The notes under the pieces: model-generated
What the model was told of the DNA's origin: nothing
The model's database searches: none
What the model saw: only the letters and a program-made list of their open reading frames with translations
NCBI GenBank assembly: GCA_023387695.1
Contig: JAEWHT010000094.1
Span: forward strand, 1-13,174
Reading direction: 5' to 3'
Origin: Pseudomonadota bacterium
GTDB taxonomy: Bacteria > Pseudomonadota > Alphaproteobacteria > Rhizobiales > Xanthobacteraceae
DNA: 13,174 bases
Part shown: one piece after another, positions 6,609 to 13,174 of the stretch
Layout of the letters: every line of letters begins with the position of its first letter
Numbering within the stretch: position 1 is the stretch's first letter
Program-made: the position numbers and the translations under genes

Positions 6609-7471
6609 CACGCACCTCCATAGCCGCGCGACAGGCGACCGAGCGTGGTGAAGACGGAGACGACGGCGAGCACGGCGAGCAGGAAGATGATCGAGATCGC
6701 CGCCGCAAACGGCCAATTCTGCAGCGTAGAGGCCTGCTGATAGAGATACATCGGCATGAATAGCATCTGTCCGCCGCCGACCAGCGACTGGGTGATGAAG
6801 GCCGTGATCGCGGCAGCATAGGTCAGCGTGCAGCCGGCGATCACGCCGGGTAGCGACAGCGGCAGCACGATCCTGAAGAACGTGCGCCAGCTTCCGGCGC
6901 CGAGCGAGCAGGAGGCGTCGTCGAGATTGGGATCGATGCGGCCGAGCGCGGTAATCAATGGCAGCGTCATCAGCGGCATCTGCACCTGCGCCAGCGCGAT
7001 CACCACGCCGAATTGGGTGTAAAGCAGTTTCAAGGGCGTATCGATGACGCCCAGTGATTGCAGCGTCGCGTTGATGATGCCCTGGCGTCCGAGGATGACG
7101 ATCCACGCGAAGGTGCGCACCACGACGCTGGTCAGCAGCGGCAGCAGCACGATCAGGATGATGATCGTCTGTAGTCGCGGGCCGACCCGCTGGTAGAGCC
7201 AGGCGATGGGAAAGCCGAGCACGAGGCAGACGGCGGTGACCTCGGCCCCCAGCAACAGCGTCGAGCCGAGCACGCTGAGGCTGAAGGGATCGGTAAGGAA
7301 GTGCAGGTACTGGCCGAGCCCCCAATGAAGCCCGGCCGTGTCGTTGTGCAGCGAGAGCCAGAGCAATTGCAGCAGCGGCGCGACGAAGAAGATCAAGAAG
7401 AACAGCGCCAGCGGCGCTGCCAATCCCAACCCGTAAGACGTCACGTCCCGTGATGCCGGTGCTGCGCCCAT
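6608..7471 (-). CDS. ABC transporter permease, PotB-like (polyamine/opine type)
   Basis: The 287-residue protein has about six membrane helices after a short cytoplasmic N-terminus. It carries the EAA-type coupling loop DPNLDDASCSLGAGSWRTFF and onward (about residues 180-210). It forms the translocation pore with the PotC-like partner encoded immediately downstream. The start ATG at 7469-7471 lies four bases after the stop of the binding-protein gene, with a weak AGG inside the stop region, so it is probably translated by coupling. Within this importer family substrates include polyamines, opines, thiamine and iron, so the sequence does not fix the ligand. Confidence 0.93.
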   Translation of the reverse strand: MGAAPASRDVTSYGLGLAAPLALFFLIFFVAPLLQLLWLSLHNDTAGLHWGLGQYLHFLTDPFSLSVLGSTLLLGAEVTAVCLVLGFPIAWLYQRVGPRLQTIIILIVLLPLLTSVVVRTFAWIVILGRQGIINATLQSLGVIDTPLKLLYTQFGVVIALAQVQMPLMTLPLITALGRIDPNLDDASCSLGAGSWRTFFRIVLPLSLPGVIAGCTLTYAAAITAFITQSLVGGGQMLFMPMYLYQQASTLQNWPFAAAISIIFLLAVLAVVSVFTTLGRLSRGYGGA

Positions 7472-7475
7472 GGAC

Positions 7476-8522
7476 CTAAATCTTGATCTCGCGGTTGAAA
7501 CGTTCGATCCAGGCCGAGCGTTGCTCGTTGATCTTCTTCCAATCCTGGAACACGAATTTCTGCTTCAGCTCCGCGGTGTCCTTGGCGAGCACGCGCGCGA
7601 TCTCGCCGCCCATCGCCACCTTGGAATTGGTCGGCACGATCAGATAGGGCGGGTTCATCAGCGTGGTTTGCACCTCGGGCGTCAAGGCCGCCTCGATCAT
7701 CTTGAAGGCGAGCTCGCGGTTCGGCGAATTCTTGACGATGTGGATCGTGGTCTTGAAGGCGATCGCACCTTCCTTCGGCGCCACGAACTCGACCGGCACG
7801 CCACGGGCCTTGAGGATCTGGATGGCGTTGAAATTGCCAGGCGAGATGTCGATCTGGCCCTGCTGAAACAGGGTCGCGAGCGCGCCAGGATTGGCGGCGA
7901 CGGCGGCGAGATTGGGCTTCAGCTCCTCCAGCGCCTTGAAGGCGGGGTCGACATTGGCCTCCGAGCCGCCACGCATCTTGGCGATCTCGACCAGCCAGCC
8001 GGTGCCGAGCGTCGAGTTGAGGTTGGTGATGCCGACGCGGCCCTTGAACTCCGGCTTCCAGAGATCGGCCCAGGAGGTCGGCGGCGTCTTGATCGCTTCG
8101 GGATTGTAGGTGAGGCCGACGACCTGGAAGAACGGGGCAGGGCCCATCGGCTCCTGTGCCTCAGTGATCAGGTCCTTGTAATAGGCGCTCTTCTCGACCG
8201 GATAGGGCTCGACAAGACCCTGATCGATCGCAACCAGCGCCGGGCCGGGATCGTGCAGCATGACGTCAATCGGCGGGTTGGCCTTGGCGGCATTCACCTT
8301 CGCGATCTGGTCGACCGAGAGCATGGGGTCGAGCACGATCGCCGCATCGGCATTGGCCTTGCGGAAGGCCGGCACCAGCACGGCCTTGTGCGCCTCCTCC
8401 CAGCTTCCGGTGAAGGTCGCAAACACCAGCGGACGGGCCTGGGCGTAGCTCAAGCCCGGAAACGCCTTCATGGCACCAAGAGTGAGTGCGGTCGTCATCA
8501 GGCTTCGGCGGTTAAGGATCAT
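7476..8522 (-). CDS. ABC transporter periplasmic substrate-binding protein, PotD-like (family 1)
   Basis: The 348-residue protein starts with an export signal, MILNRRSLMTTALTLGAMKA and on to SYAQA. The NRRSLM sequence resembles a twin-arginine (Tat) motif, and cleavage probably falls after AQA. The mature protein begins RPLVFATFTGSWEEAHKAVL and follows the COG0687/PotD fold, with the LTYNPEAIKTPPTSWADLWKPEFKG hinge region typical of this family. It captures the ligand in the periplasm for the two permeases. A strong AAGGAG lies about seven bases before the ATG at 8520-8522. It is the second gene of the importer operon, 30 bp after the ATPase. PotD residues that bind the polyamine amines cannot be confirmed by eye, so a different ligand is likely given the amidase neighbours. 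Confidence 0.92.
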   Translation of the reverse strand: MILNRRSLMTTALTLGAMKAFPGLSYAQARPLVFATFTGSWEEAHKAVLVPAFRKANADAAIVLDPMLSVDQIAKVNAAKANPPIDVMLHDPGPALVAIDQGLVEPYPVEKSAYYKDLITEAQEPMGPAPFFQVVGLTYNPEAIKTPPTSWADLWKPEFKGRVGITNLNSTLGTGWLVEIAKMRGGSEANVDPAFKALEELKPNLAAVAANPGALATLFQQGQIDISPGNFNAIQILKARGVPVEFVAPKEGAIAFKTTIHIVKNSPNRELAFKMIEAALTPEVQTTLMNPPYLIVPTNSKVAMGGEIARVLAKDTAELKQKFVFQDWKKINEQRSAWIERFNREIKI

Positions 8523-8552
8523 GTCGAACTCCTTTTTGGACTATGACTGGAT

Positions 8553-9647
<1,095 letters not shown>

Positions 9648-9701
9648 GATGTTGCCTCCCGTTCTCCGCAGAAACAAAGCAAGTCTCGTGCCCCGGCCGG
9701 T

Positions 9702-9715
9702 CGCTTTTCGAAGCG
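9702..9715. promoter_or_regulatory. CGCTT-TTCG-AAGCG inverted repeat between divergent ABC ATPase and amidase 2 starts
   Basis: Two perfect 5-bp arms flank TTCG, in the 88-bp region that must hold both divergent promoters. On the plus-strand transcript it would form a small hairpin with a UUCG loop about 20 bases before the amidase start. It could be an operator or a leader hairpin. No similarity to the palindrome at 12678-12694 is visible. Confidence 0.25.
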
Positions 9716-9735
9716 CGTTTTGGCATGGTGCGGTC

Positions 9736-11118
9736 ATGACAGAGATCTGCGACCTCTCCGCCACGGACCTTGCGCGCGCCATTGCGCGGCGCGAACTGAC
9801 GTCGCGTGATGCCGTCGAGGCGCATCTCGCACGAATTACCCGTCTGGATGCTCAATGGGCGGCGTTCATAACCGTCGATGCTGAAGGTGCCCGTCGCGCT
9901 GCCGAGATCTGTGATGCCGCGTCTGCGCCAATCGGTCTGCTGCACGGCGTGCCTGTCGGCATCAAGGATCTCACCGACACCGCGGGGCTCAAGACCACTT
10001 ACGGATCGGCACTGTTCCGCGGTCATGTGCCGGCGGAGGACGATCTCGTCGTCGCACGGTTGCGTCGCGCTGGCGCGATCGTTCTGGGCAAGACCAACAC
10101 GCCCGAATTTGGCTTCGGCGCTGTCTGCACCAACCGCCTGTGCGGGCCGACCCGCAATCCCTTCGATCCCGCACTGACCTCGGGCGGATCGTCCGGAGGC
10201 TCCGCTGTCGCAGTTGCGGCCGGCATGGTGCCGCTGGCGCATGGCACCGATTTCGGCGGCTCCGTGCGTACGCCCGCGAGCTTCTGCGATGTTGCCTCGA
10301 TCCGGCCGACGCCCGGCCGTATCCCGTCGCCGCGACGACCGCTGGGCTGGGATATGCTGGCGACCCACGGCTTCCTCGCGCGCGGTGTCGACGACCTCGA
10401 AATCGCGTTGTCGGTCTGCGGGGGAGGCGATGCGAGCGATCCGATCTCGACAAGCGTCATCGGCGACGATCGGATTGTTGCCGGCCGTCCCCGGATCGCC
10501 GTGACTCCCGATTTCGGCGTTGCTCCAATGGCGCGCGAGGTGCGTGCACGTTTCGCCAGGGCGTGCGATGCACTCAGCGGAGTGGCCGACCTCGTGCCGT
10601 CGTCGCCCGATTGCGGCGGCGCCATCGAAACTTTCCGCACGCTGCGTGCCGCACATATTGCCAACGGCTATGGCGAGCTGCTGAGAACGCGCCGTGACGA
10701 GCTCACGCCCACGGTGATCTGGAACATCGAGGCGGGCGCAAAGCTCTCCGCGGAGGATTATCTCAACGCCGAACGGCGCCGCACCGCGATCTACCGCAGC
10801 TTTCGCGCGTTGTTCGGCTGCGCAGATTTTCTGGTTGCGCCAGCCGCGTCGGTGTTTCCCTGGCCGAACGAGATCAGCGACGTCGCCGCAATCGATGGCG
10901 CGGCACTGGAGACGCCGATCGACTATCTCGCCGTCACGTTCATCGTGTCGCTGGTCGGCTTTCCAGTCCTGACCCTGCCGGTGCGCCGCGAAGCCAATGA
11001 ACTGCCCTTCGGCATCCAGATCATCGCGCCACCAGGTTGCGAATCCCACCTGTTCGCCTTCGGTCGGACCATCGGAAAAGAATTGGGTTTCGCGCATCGC
11101 CGACCGAAGCTCCCCTAG
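9736..11118 (+). CDS. amidase-signature (AS) family amidase, copy 2
   Basis: The 460-residue protein has the complete amidase-signature triad: Lys77 in GVPVGIKDL, Ser152/Ser153 in TSGGSSGG, and the nucleophile Ser176 in GTDFGGSVRTP. The GKTNTPEFGFG and NRLCGPTRNP segments are also typical. The triad positions are identical to those of the amidase at 2886-4253, but overall identity looks moderate and the C-terminal halves, which form much of the substrate pocket, differ clearly. ATG at 9736 is chosen because the family's 'DLSATDLARAIARRELTS' helix begins a few residues later. The ribosome binding site is poor, and the open frame upstream runs into the divergent ATPase gene. It is transcribed away from the ABC operon and ends tail-to-tail with the racemase-like gene (4-base overlap, CTAG). 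The substrate is unknown. Confidence 0.92.
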   Translation: MTEICDLSATDLARAIARRELTSRDAVEAHLARITRLDAQWAAFITVDAEGARRAAEICDAASAPIGLLHGVPVGIKDLTDTAGLKTTYGSALFRGHVPAEDDLVVARLRRAGAIVLGKTNTPEFGFGAVCTNRLCGPTRNPFDPALTSGGSSGGSAVAVAAGMVPLAHGTDFGGSVRTPASFCDVASIRPTPGRIPSPRRPLGWDMLATHGFLARGVDDLEIALSVCGGGDASDPISTSVIGDDRIVAGRPRIAVTPDFGVAPMAREVRARFARACDALSGVADLVPSSPDCGGAIETFRTLRAAHIANGYGELLRTRRDELTPTVIWNIEAGAKLSAEDYLNAERRRTAIYRSFRALFGCADFLVAPAASVFPWPNEISDVAAIDGAALETPIDYLAVTFIVSLVGFPVLTLPVRREANELPFGIQIIAPPGCESHLFAFGRTIGKELGFAHRRPKLP

Positions 11119-11870
11119 CTGTCGCGATGCTCGAGCCGGGCGGCGAGCGCCTCGGCCAGACCAATCGTCGGCTTGGCTGCGGGCCGGCGAAACGTGCCTG
11201 ATGTTGCCTTGCGCAGCCGCAGCGCCACCAGCGCCTCGGCCTGTTTGACGGCGGCAACGACCTGGTCGACGACGGGGACAGGGACGCGGTCGGCGACACG
11301 CTCGGCAAGGCCAGAAAGCGGTGCCCCGGCAAAAATCAGGACGTCGGCCTCGTCCTCGACAATCGCGCGCTGGGCAAGCTCGACGAGGACATCCTCCTTC
11401 TCGGTGCCGACGTCTGAGATCGCCTGGAACGGCGTGTCGAGCATGCGGATGCCGGCGCAGCGCTCGCGCAGCCCATGATCGCGGACGCATTCCTCGTACC
11501 AGGGTCCCAGAGCCTGCGCGAAGGTCACGATGGCGAACCGGCGTCCGGCCATGCAGGCGGTCAGCATTGCCGCTTCTGCAAGGCCAATCACGGGAATGTC
11601 GAACGTCTCACGTGCGGCAAACAGGCCGGGATCGCCGAAGGCGGCGATGATCGCGGCATCCACCTTGGTGTGTTGCTCGGCCAGCATCTCCAGCGCGATG
11701 GCGCCGCCGATCTGCGCCTCGGTGCGCGTCGAGATATAGGGTACGCCGCGCGTCGCGGTACAGGGGACGATCTCGGTGTCGGATGCGGCGGCGCGCTGTC
11801 CGACGCCCGTCATCAGGTCAGTGACGGCGGTGCTGGTGTTGGGATTGAGCAGCAGCAGCTTCATGGTCAT
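11115..11870 (-). CDS. Asp/Glu/hydantoin racemase family protein lacking both catalytic cysteines
   Basis: The 251-residue protein matches hydantoin racemase (HyuE) along its length: LLLNPNTS near the N-terminus, a FGDPGL loop, VIGLAEAA, and VVDQVVAAVKQAEAL near the end. In active racemases of this family two cysteines act as acid and base, in 'IACFGDPGL' and 'LGCAGM' (Cys76 and Cys181 in known HyuE enzymes). Here they are replaced: IAAFGDPGL has Ala77, and IFAGAPLSGL puts Gly182 in the second position. Two-base racemisation is therefore not expected; a lyase, isomerase, hydrolase or binding role is more likely. The TFRRPAAKP tail is basic. The start ATG (11868-11870) overlaps the regulator's TGA as ATGA, so the two are co-translated; Met3 at 11864 is an alternative. 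The 3' end overlaps the convergent amidase by four bases. Confidence 0.88.
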   Translation of the reverse strand: MTMKLLLLNPNTSTAVTDLMTGVGQRAAASDTEIVPCTATRGVPYISTRTEAQIGGAIALEMLAEQHTKVDAAIIAAFGDPGLFAARETFDIPVIGLAEAAMLTACMAGRRFAIVTFAQALGPWYEECVRDHGLRERCAGIRMLDTPFQAISDVGTEKEDVLVELAQRAIVEDEADVLIFAGAPLSGLAERVADRVPVPVVDQVVAAVKQAEALVALRLRKATSGTFRRPAAKPTIGLAEALAARLEHRDS

Positions 11871-12523
11871 GCCGCCGTTCGCTTGGGTTTCGAAGCAGCG
11901 AGGACATCGAGCAACGCGGTGCCGGTCTGACGCACATGGGCGCCGAGCAGGCGGCCTGCGGCCTCGCTGTCGCGCGCCTCGAGCGCCGCAAGGATGTTGG
12001 CGTGCTCGTCCACCGAATTGCTCCAGCGCCTGTCGGCACCCAGCGCCAGATAGCGTGCGCGTTCGGCGCGGGAGATCAGCGTCTCATGGGCCTCACGCAG
12101 CGGCGTATTGCGAGTCATGCGGACGATGGTGTTGTGGATCTCGCCATTGATGGCGAAGTACTCGTCGAGCTTGCCGTTGCGATGGTGACCTTCCATCCGG
12201 GTCTGAAGCGTGCGCAAGCGGGCGAGATCGCGTTCAGTGGCGCGCTCTGCGGCGAGTTCGGCCGCTAGCCGCTCGATGCCGGCGAGAGCCTCGAACAATT
12301 CCGAGATGTCCTCGACCGCAATGTCGGCGATGCGCGGGCTGCGGTTCGGCCTTAGCTCGATCAATCCTTCGGCCGCTAGCACCTTCATGGCTTCGCGGAG
12401 CGGCGTGCGCGACACGCCGAGCTCCTTCGACAGCCTGGTCTCCTGGGTCTGCGATCCCGGCGGCAGCTCGCCGCGAATGATCATCGTCCGCATCCGCGCG
12501 GCGGCCCGCTCATGCAGACCCAT
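11867..12523 (-). CDS. GntR family transcriptional regulator, FCD (FadR) subfamily
   Basis: The intact frame from ATG 12523 gives 218 residues. A GntR winged helix-turn-helix occupies about residues 3-68 (recognition region SKELGVSRTPLREAMKVLAAEGL, then the wing). An all-helical FCD effector domain follows. Its metal/ligand site shows His130, His174 and His196, with Asn126 where an Asp is usual. FCD regulators generally repress catabolic and transport genes until an organic acid or amino-acid-like effector binds. The ATG at 12523 has only a weak ribosome binding site. A much better start (ATG 12611, preceded by AAGGAG) lies in another frame, and a GTG at 12577 with GAGG upstream is a third option; see the segment at 12510-12611. 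The gene is coupled by ATGA overlap to the racemase-like gene and is divergent from the binding-protein gene at 12777, its likely target. Confidence 0.9.
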   Translation of the reverse strand: MGLHERAAARMRTMIIRGELPPGSQTQETRLSKELGVSRTPLREAMKVLAAEGLIELRPNRSPRIADIAVEDISELFEALAGIERLAAELAAERATERDLARLRTLQTRMEGHHRNGKLDEYFAINGEIHNTIVRMTRNTPLREAHETLISRAERARYLALGADRRWSNSVDEHANILAALEARDSEAAGRLLGAHVRQTGTALLDVLAASKPKRTAA

Positions 12524-12611
12524 CCGCTTGAGTTTGGGCGACTTTCGTCCCTTCGCCGCTTCCGATTTTGGCTGCACGCGTGCCTCGTTTCTCGCCGTTG
12601 ATCTTAGCCAT
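12510..12611 (-). other. out-of-frame N-terminal segment of the GntR gene (candidate frameshift or 33-codon leader peptide)
   Basis: ATG at 12609-12611 has an excellent AAGGAG ribosome binding site (12618-12623, six-base spacer) and begins MAKINGEKRGTRAAK. The frame then diverges and stops at 12510. If one base of the run of four A (minus strand; TTTT at 12566-12569 as printed) is removed, the product reads on as SEAAKGRKSPKLKR into MGLHERAA of the regulator. That gives a 247-residue GntR protein with a basic N-terminal tail of the kind often seen in this family. It is therefore either a sequencing error, a real +1 mutation, a frameshift site, or a translated leader whose stop overlaps the regulator's start by 14 bases. 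Confidence 0.55.
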
Positions 12612-12677
12612 TTCCGGCTCCTTGGCTTGCCCAAAATACTGACGTATCTCGCTGAAAACAATGGCACAACGCGCAAA

Positions 12678-12694
12678 TTGTATGCAGCATGCAA
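12678..12694. promoter_or_regulatory. candidate GntR/FCD operator, TTGTATGC-A-GCATGCAA
   Basis: The 17 bases TTGTATGCAGCATGCAA form an inverted repeat with 8-bp arms around a single central base and one mismatched pair. It resembles the TTGTATNCAA-type sites bound by FCD-type GntR proteins. It lies 66 bp upstream of the regulator's strong-RBS ATG and 82 bp upstream of the divergent binding-protein gene, the expected place for an autoregulatory operator. The binding protein is inferred from position. Confidence 0.55.
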
Positions 12695-12730
12695 AAACCG
12701 GATTGCGCTGCCGCGAAGCTCGACGGATGA

Positions 12731-12757
12731 TCTTGCAAGACGCGCGAGATCTCGCGC
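12731..12757. promoter_or_regulatory. two adjacent perfect palindromes in the leader of the NitT/TauT-type binding-protein gene
   Basis: TCTTGCAAGA (12731-12740) is a perfect 10-bp palindrome. After one base, GCGCGAGATCTCGCGC (12742-12757) is a perfect 16-bp palindrome. They end nine bases before the GGAG ribosome binding site of the gene at 12777. They may be further operator sites, or form a leader hairpin (6-bp GC stem, GATC loop) near the ribosome binding site. Confidence 0.4.
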
Positions 12758-12776
12758 CTTCGAAACGGAGTGAGCG

Positions 12777-13174
12777 ATGCGGACGAGTTTGCGACTGGGC
12801 TTGATGGTGGTGGTGGCGGCGATGCTCGGCGGAAGCGATCTCGCCTCCGCGCAGACCGCGAAGATCAAGCTTGGTTACGCCAAATGCGCGCACTGCTTGC
12901 CGATGTCGCTCATCCCCGGCATGACGAAAGGCGTCGAGGTCGAAGCGACCGGCTTCAACTCAGGCAATGACGTGCTGACCGCGCTGGTGTCGAAGAGTAT
13001 CGATGTCGCGCAGGTCACCTACCTCCATTACATCACCGCGCTCGATAAGGGCTTTGACGTCGTTGCCGTCTCCGGCCAGATCAATGGTGGCTCGGAATGC
13101 CTGTCCTCCGCCAAGCTGAACCTGCCGCCCGACGATTGGGCCGCGTTCAAGTCGACCGTTGCAAAGGCGAAGAG
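12777..13174 (+). CDS. NitT/TauT-type (SsuA/NMT1-like) ABC substrate-binding protein, partial (3' end outside window)
   Basis: The first 132 codons are present. A signal peptide (basic RTSLRLG, hydrophobic core, cleavage after SDLASA at about residue 26) is followed by KIKLGYAKCAHCLPMSLIPG, the start of an NMT1/SsuA-like fold. The pattern VEATGFNSGNDVLTALVSKSIDVAQVT fits, because this family has a conserved 'G....AL..G.IDVA' helix. Such proteins bind small organic ligands (sulfonates, nitrate, thiamine precursors, aromatic acids) in the periplasm. GGAG at 12767-12770, six bases before the ATG, supports the start. Unusually, Cys37 and Cys40 form a CAHC motif at the edge of the expected ligand pocket, and Cys108 lies in a second pocket loop (GGSECLSS). 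It diverges from the GntR regulator and is probably the first gene of a second importer operon that continues beyond the window. Confidence 0.85.
   Translation, partial: MRTSLRLGLMVVVAAMLGGSDLASAQTAKIKLGYAKCAHCLPMSLIPGMTKGVEVEATGFNSGNDVLTALVSKSIDVAQVTYLHYITALDKGFDVVAVSGQINGGSECLSSAKLNLPPDDWAAFKSTVAKAK

Noticed and set aside
6609..7325. Upstream extension of the PotC-like permease frame by 239 codons
   Set aside because: It is the out-of-frame reading of the PotB-like permease gene. The real start is the ATG at 6606-6608, coupled to the preceding stop as TGATG.
7470..8546. A 358-codon plus-strand open frame opposite the binding-protein gene
   Set aside because: It mirrors the PotD-like gene. 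The product is made of repeated Leu/Asp/Arg/His runs without domain features, while the minus strand has a signal peptide, a strong ribosome binding site and a family match.
9648..9782. 45-codon N-terminal extension of the ABC ATPase
   Set aside because: It overlaps the divergent amidase start, has no ATPase homology, and a strong ribosome binding site precedes ATG 9647.

Overview
The window is GC-rich, densely packed chromosomal DNA. Gene style suggests an alphaproteobacterium close to Bradyrhizobium: abundant transport genes, a small PilZ protein, a short KHEAVP-type conserved hypothetical, and the tail of a class III adenylate cyclase. The assignment rests on protein style alone. No RNA gene, insertion sequence, CRISPR array or phage gene was seen.

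Left part (1-2891), a loose set of unrelated genes. It holds the last 49 codons of a probable adenylate/guanylate cyclase, a DUF417 (YkgB/RclC-like) membrane protein, and an arylamine N-acetyltransferase on the minus strand with a complete Cys-His-Asp triad. A 403-bp AT-richer gap follows, with a 19-bp inverted repeat and a possible decayed reading frame. Then come a PilZ protein (minus) and a 76-residue conserved hypothetical (plus).

Right part (2886-13174), a compact cluster that looks devoted to uptake and hydrolysis of a cyclic amide- or ureide-like nitrogen compound. On the minus strand, in transcription order, are: a GntR/FCD regulator; an Asp/Glu/hydantoin-racemase family protein joined to it by an ATGA overlap; a polyamine-type (PotABCD-like) ABC importer in the order ATPase, binding protein, permease, permease; an MFS transporter; and an amidase-signature hydrolase. 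Two plus-strand enzyme genes sit between these minus-strand blocks: a second amidase (9736-11118) and a small 5-hydroxyisourate hydrolase/transthyretin-like protein (5454-5792). At the right edge a NitT/TauT-type binding protein starts divergently from the regulator and runs off the window. Its upstream region carries three palindromes, one of which (TTGTATGCAGCATGCAA) looks like a GntR-family operator.

Proposed logic (inference): the ABC importer and/or MFS protein bring in a cyclic or amide-bearing nitrogen compound. The HIUase-like protein, the racemase-like protein and the two amidases process it, and the GntR regulator senses it. Three features set the cluster apart from a textbook pathway. 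The racemase homologue has lost both catalytic cysteines (Ala77 and Gly182). The HIUase homologue ends FRGA instead of YRGS and has no urate-pathway partner here. The regulator's best translation start is one nucleotide out of frame with its DNA-binding domain.
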